Assembly: GCA_017631875.1 (NCBI GenBank)
Contig: JAGBSL010000066.1
Span: forward strand, 1 to 6,963
DNA length: 6,963 bases
Direction: 5' to 3'
Source: Bacteroidales bacterium
GTDB lineage: Bacteria > Bacteroidota > Bacteroidia > Bacteroidales > UBA932
Below are positions 6,080 to 6,963 of this stretch, in pieces. The notes below the pieces were generated by a model, which saw only the letters and a list, made by a program, of their open reading frames with translations, had not been told where the DNA came from and searched no databases. A program made the position numbers and the translations under genes. The stretch's first letter is position 1. Each line of letters begins with the position of its first letter.

Positions 6080-6963
6080 ATGCCTGAGATGAGTGCAAAC
6101 GACCTTTTGAAGAAGGTCAGGAAGATAGAGATAAAGACCAGGGCGCTTTCGCACCAGATCTTTGCGGGCGAGTACCATTCGGCCTTCAAGGGCCGCGGTA
6201 TGGCGTTCAGCGAGGTGCGTGAGTACCAGTATGGAGACGATGTGCGTAACATGGATTGGAATGTGACCGCACGTCTTCGCTCGCCGTATGTCAAGGTCTT
6301 CGAGGAGGAGAGGGAACTCACGGTCATGCTGCTTGTGGATGTCAGCCGTTCGCGCCTTTTCGGTACGGCGGGCAGCAGCAGGAAGGATGTCCTTGCGGAG
6401 ATTGCTGCCGTCCTGTCGTTTTCTGCAATCATAAACAACGACAAGGTCGGTGCGCTTTTCTTCAGCAGCAAGGTGGAGAAGTTCATTCCTCCGAAGAAGG
6501 GAAGGACCCATCTTCTGCATATCATAAGGGAGATCATAGAGTTCGAACCGACTGAGGATGGAACAGATATCTCCGAGGCTCTGAGGTATATGACCAATGC
6601 ACTGAAGAAGAAATGTGCTGCATTTCTTCTGTCTGACATGATCGATGTGCATCCTGACGGTACCCCTCGTTATGAAGACGCGCTCAAGGTTGCAGTAAAC
6701 CGTCATGACCTTTCGGTCATCGAAGTCTATGACCCGAGGGAGCGTAGCCTTCCGGATGTTGGACTTGTGAACATCAAGGACTCCGAGACCGGCGAGTCTG
6801 CATGGGTGGATACGTCCAGCAGGAAGATGAGGCTTGCGTATGAAGAATGGTTCCGCAATGTCGAGCAGACCTCCTCGCGCATGTTCATGAAATACAATGT
6901 AGACAAGGTGTCGATCGCCTTGGACGAGGACTATGTCCGAGGACTGATGACCCTTTTCAAAAA
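6080..6963 (+). CDS. DUF58 protein with von Willebrand A-like fold, 3' end cut by window edge
   Basis: I translated 294 codons from the ATG at 6080; the frame stays open to the window end. The DUF58 signature is clear: GRGMAFSEVREYQYGDDVR (38-56) followed by MDWNVTARL (58-66). A von Willebrand A-like domain follows, with a full metal-ion-dependent adhesion site: DVSRS (Asp87, Ser89, Ser91), Thr162 in DGTDIS and Asp186 in LLSDMID. No membrane segment is visible, so it is probably cytoplasmic or peripheral. DUF58 proteins of this type are about 290-300 residues, so few residues are missing. The moxR-DUF58 pair is the usual head of the Bat-type cluster; the DUF58 protein is a likely partner of the MoxR ATPase, which is inference. 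Met4 (6089) is an alternative start; I chose the first ATG for its AT-rich ATAAACAATACT leader. Confidence 0.92.
   Translation, partial: MPEMSANDLLKKVRKIEIKTRALSHQIFAGEYHSAFKGRGMAFSEVREYQYGDDVRNMDWNVTARLRSPYVKVFEEERELTVMLLVDVSRSRLFGTAGSSRKDVLAEIAAVLSFSAIINNDKVGALFFSSKVEKFIPPKKGRTHLLHIIREIIEFEPTEDGTDISEALRYMTNALKKKCAAFLLSDMIDVHPDGTPRYEDALKVAVNRHDLSVIEVYDPRERSLPDVGLVNIKDSETGESAWVDTSSRKMRLAYEEWFRNVEQTSSRMFMKYNVDKVSIALDEDYVRGLMTLFK

Noticed and set aside
5978..6706. A 242-codon minus-strand open frame opposite the DUF58 gene
   Set aside because: It lies antisense to the clear DUF58 and moxR coding sequence, has no recognisable motif, and reflects the codon use of the plus-strand genes.

Overview
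The window looks like a chromosomal housekeeping segment of a Bacteroidota bacterium, most likely order Bacteroidales. Three things point there: promoter-like motifs of the Bacteroidetes type (a TAnnTTTG -7 box), AT-rich leaders with few clear Shine-Dalgarno sequences in front of moderate-GC genes, and protein families of Bacteroidales type, namely a TonB/TolA-like protein ending in a short IxYxFxI/R tail, a pseudouridine synthase with a long Arg/Gly-rich N-terminus, and a MoxR-DUF58 pair. Genus cannot be set from the sequence alone. No mobile element, CRISPR array, rRNA or tRNA was seen.

Layout. Six genes lie on the minus strand, read from right to left: truA (4229-5017), exbB/tolQ-like (3410-4111), exbD/tolR-like (2982-3395), tonB/tolA-like (2192-2977), rluB-like (766-2097) and era (1-762, C-terminus cut off by the window edge). 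Two genes lie on the plus strand, divergent from truA across a 61-bp gap: moxR (5079-6071) and a DUF58 gene (6080 to the window end, nearly complete). The tightest junctions are rluB-era (3 nt), exbD-tonB (4 nt), moxR-DUF58 (8 nt) and exbB-exbD (14 nt). Larger gaps precede exbB (117 nt) and rluB (94 nt), and both hold inverted repeats.

How the genes fit together. ExbB, ExbD and the TonB-like protein should form one proton-motive-force-driven inner-membrane motor, acting on outer-membrane transporters (Ton role) or on envelope integrity (Tol role); the sequence does not decide which. TruA, the RluB-like enzyme and Era all serve RNA: tRNA pseudouridylation, 23S rRNA pseudouridylation and 30S assembly. 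MoxR and DUF58 usually begin a Bat-type cluster (MoxR AAA+ chaperone plus von Willebrand A proteins), whose other members would lie beyond the right edge.

Most of the window is ordinary core genome. The parts worth a second look are non-coding or low-complexity: a nearly perfect 39-nt hairpin just downstream of a predicted exbB promoter, a run of three small hairpins in the rluB leader, the repeat-built basic N-terminal tail of the RluB-like protein, and an altered active-site neighbourhood in TruA.
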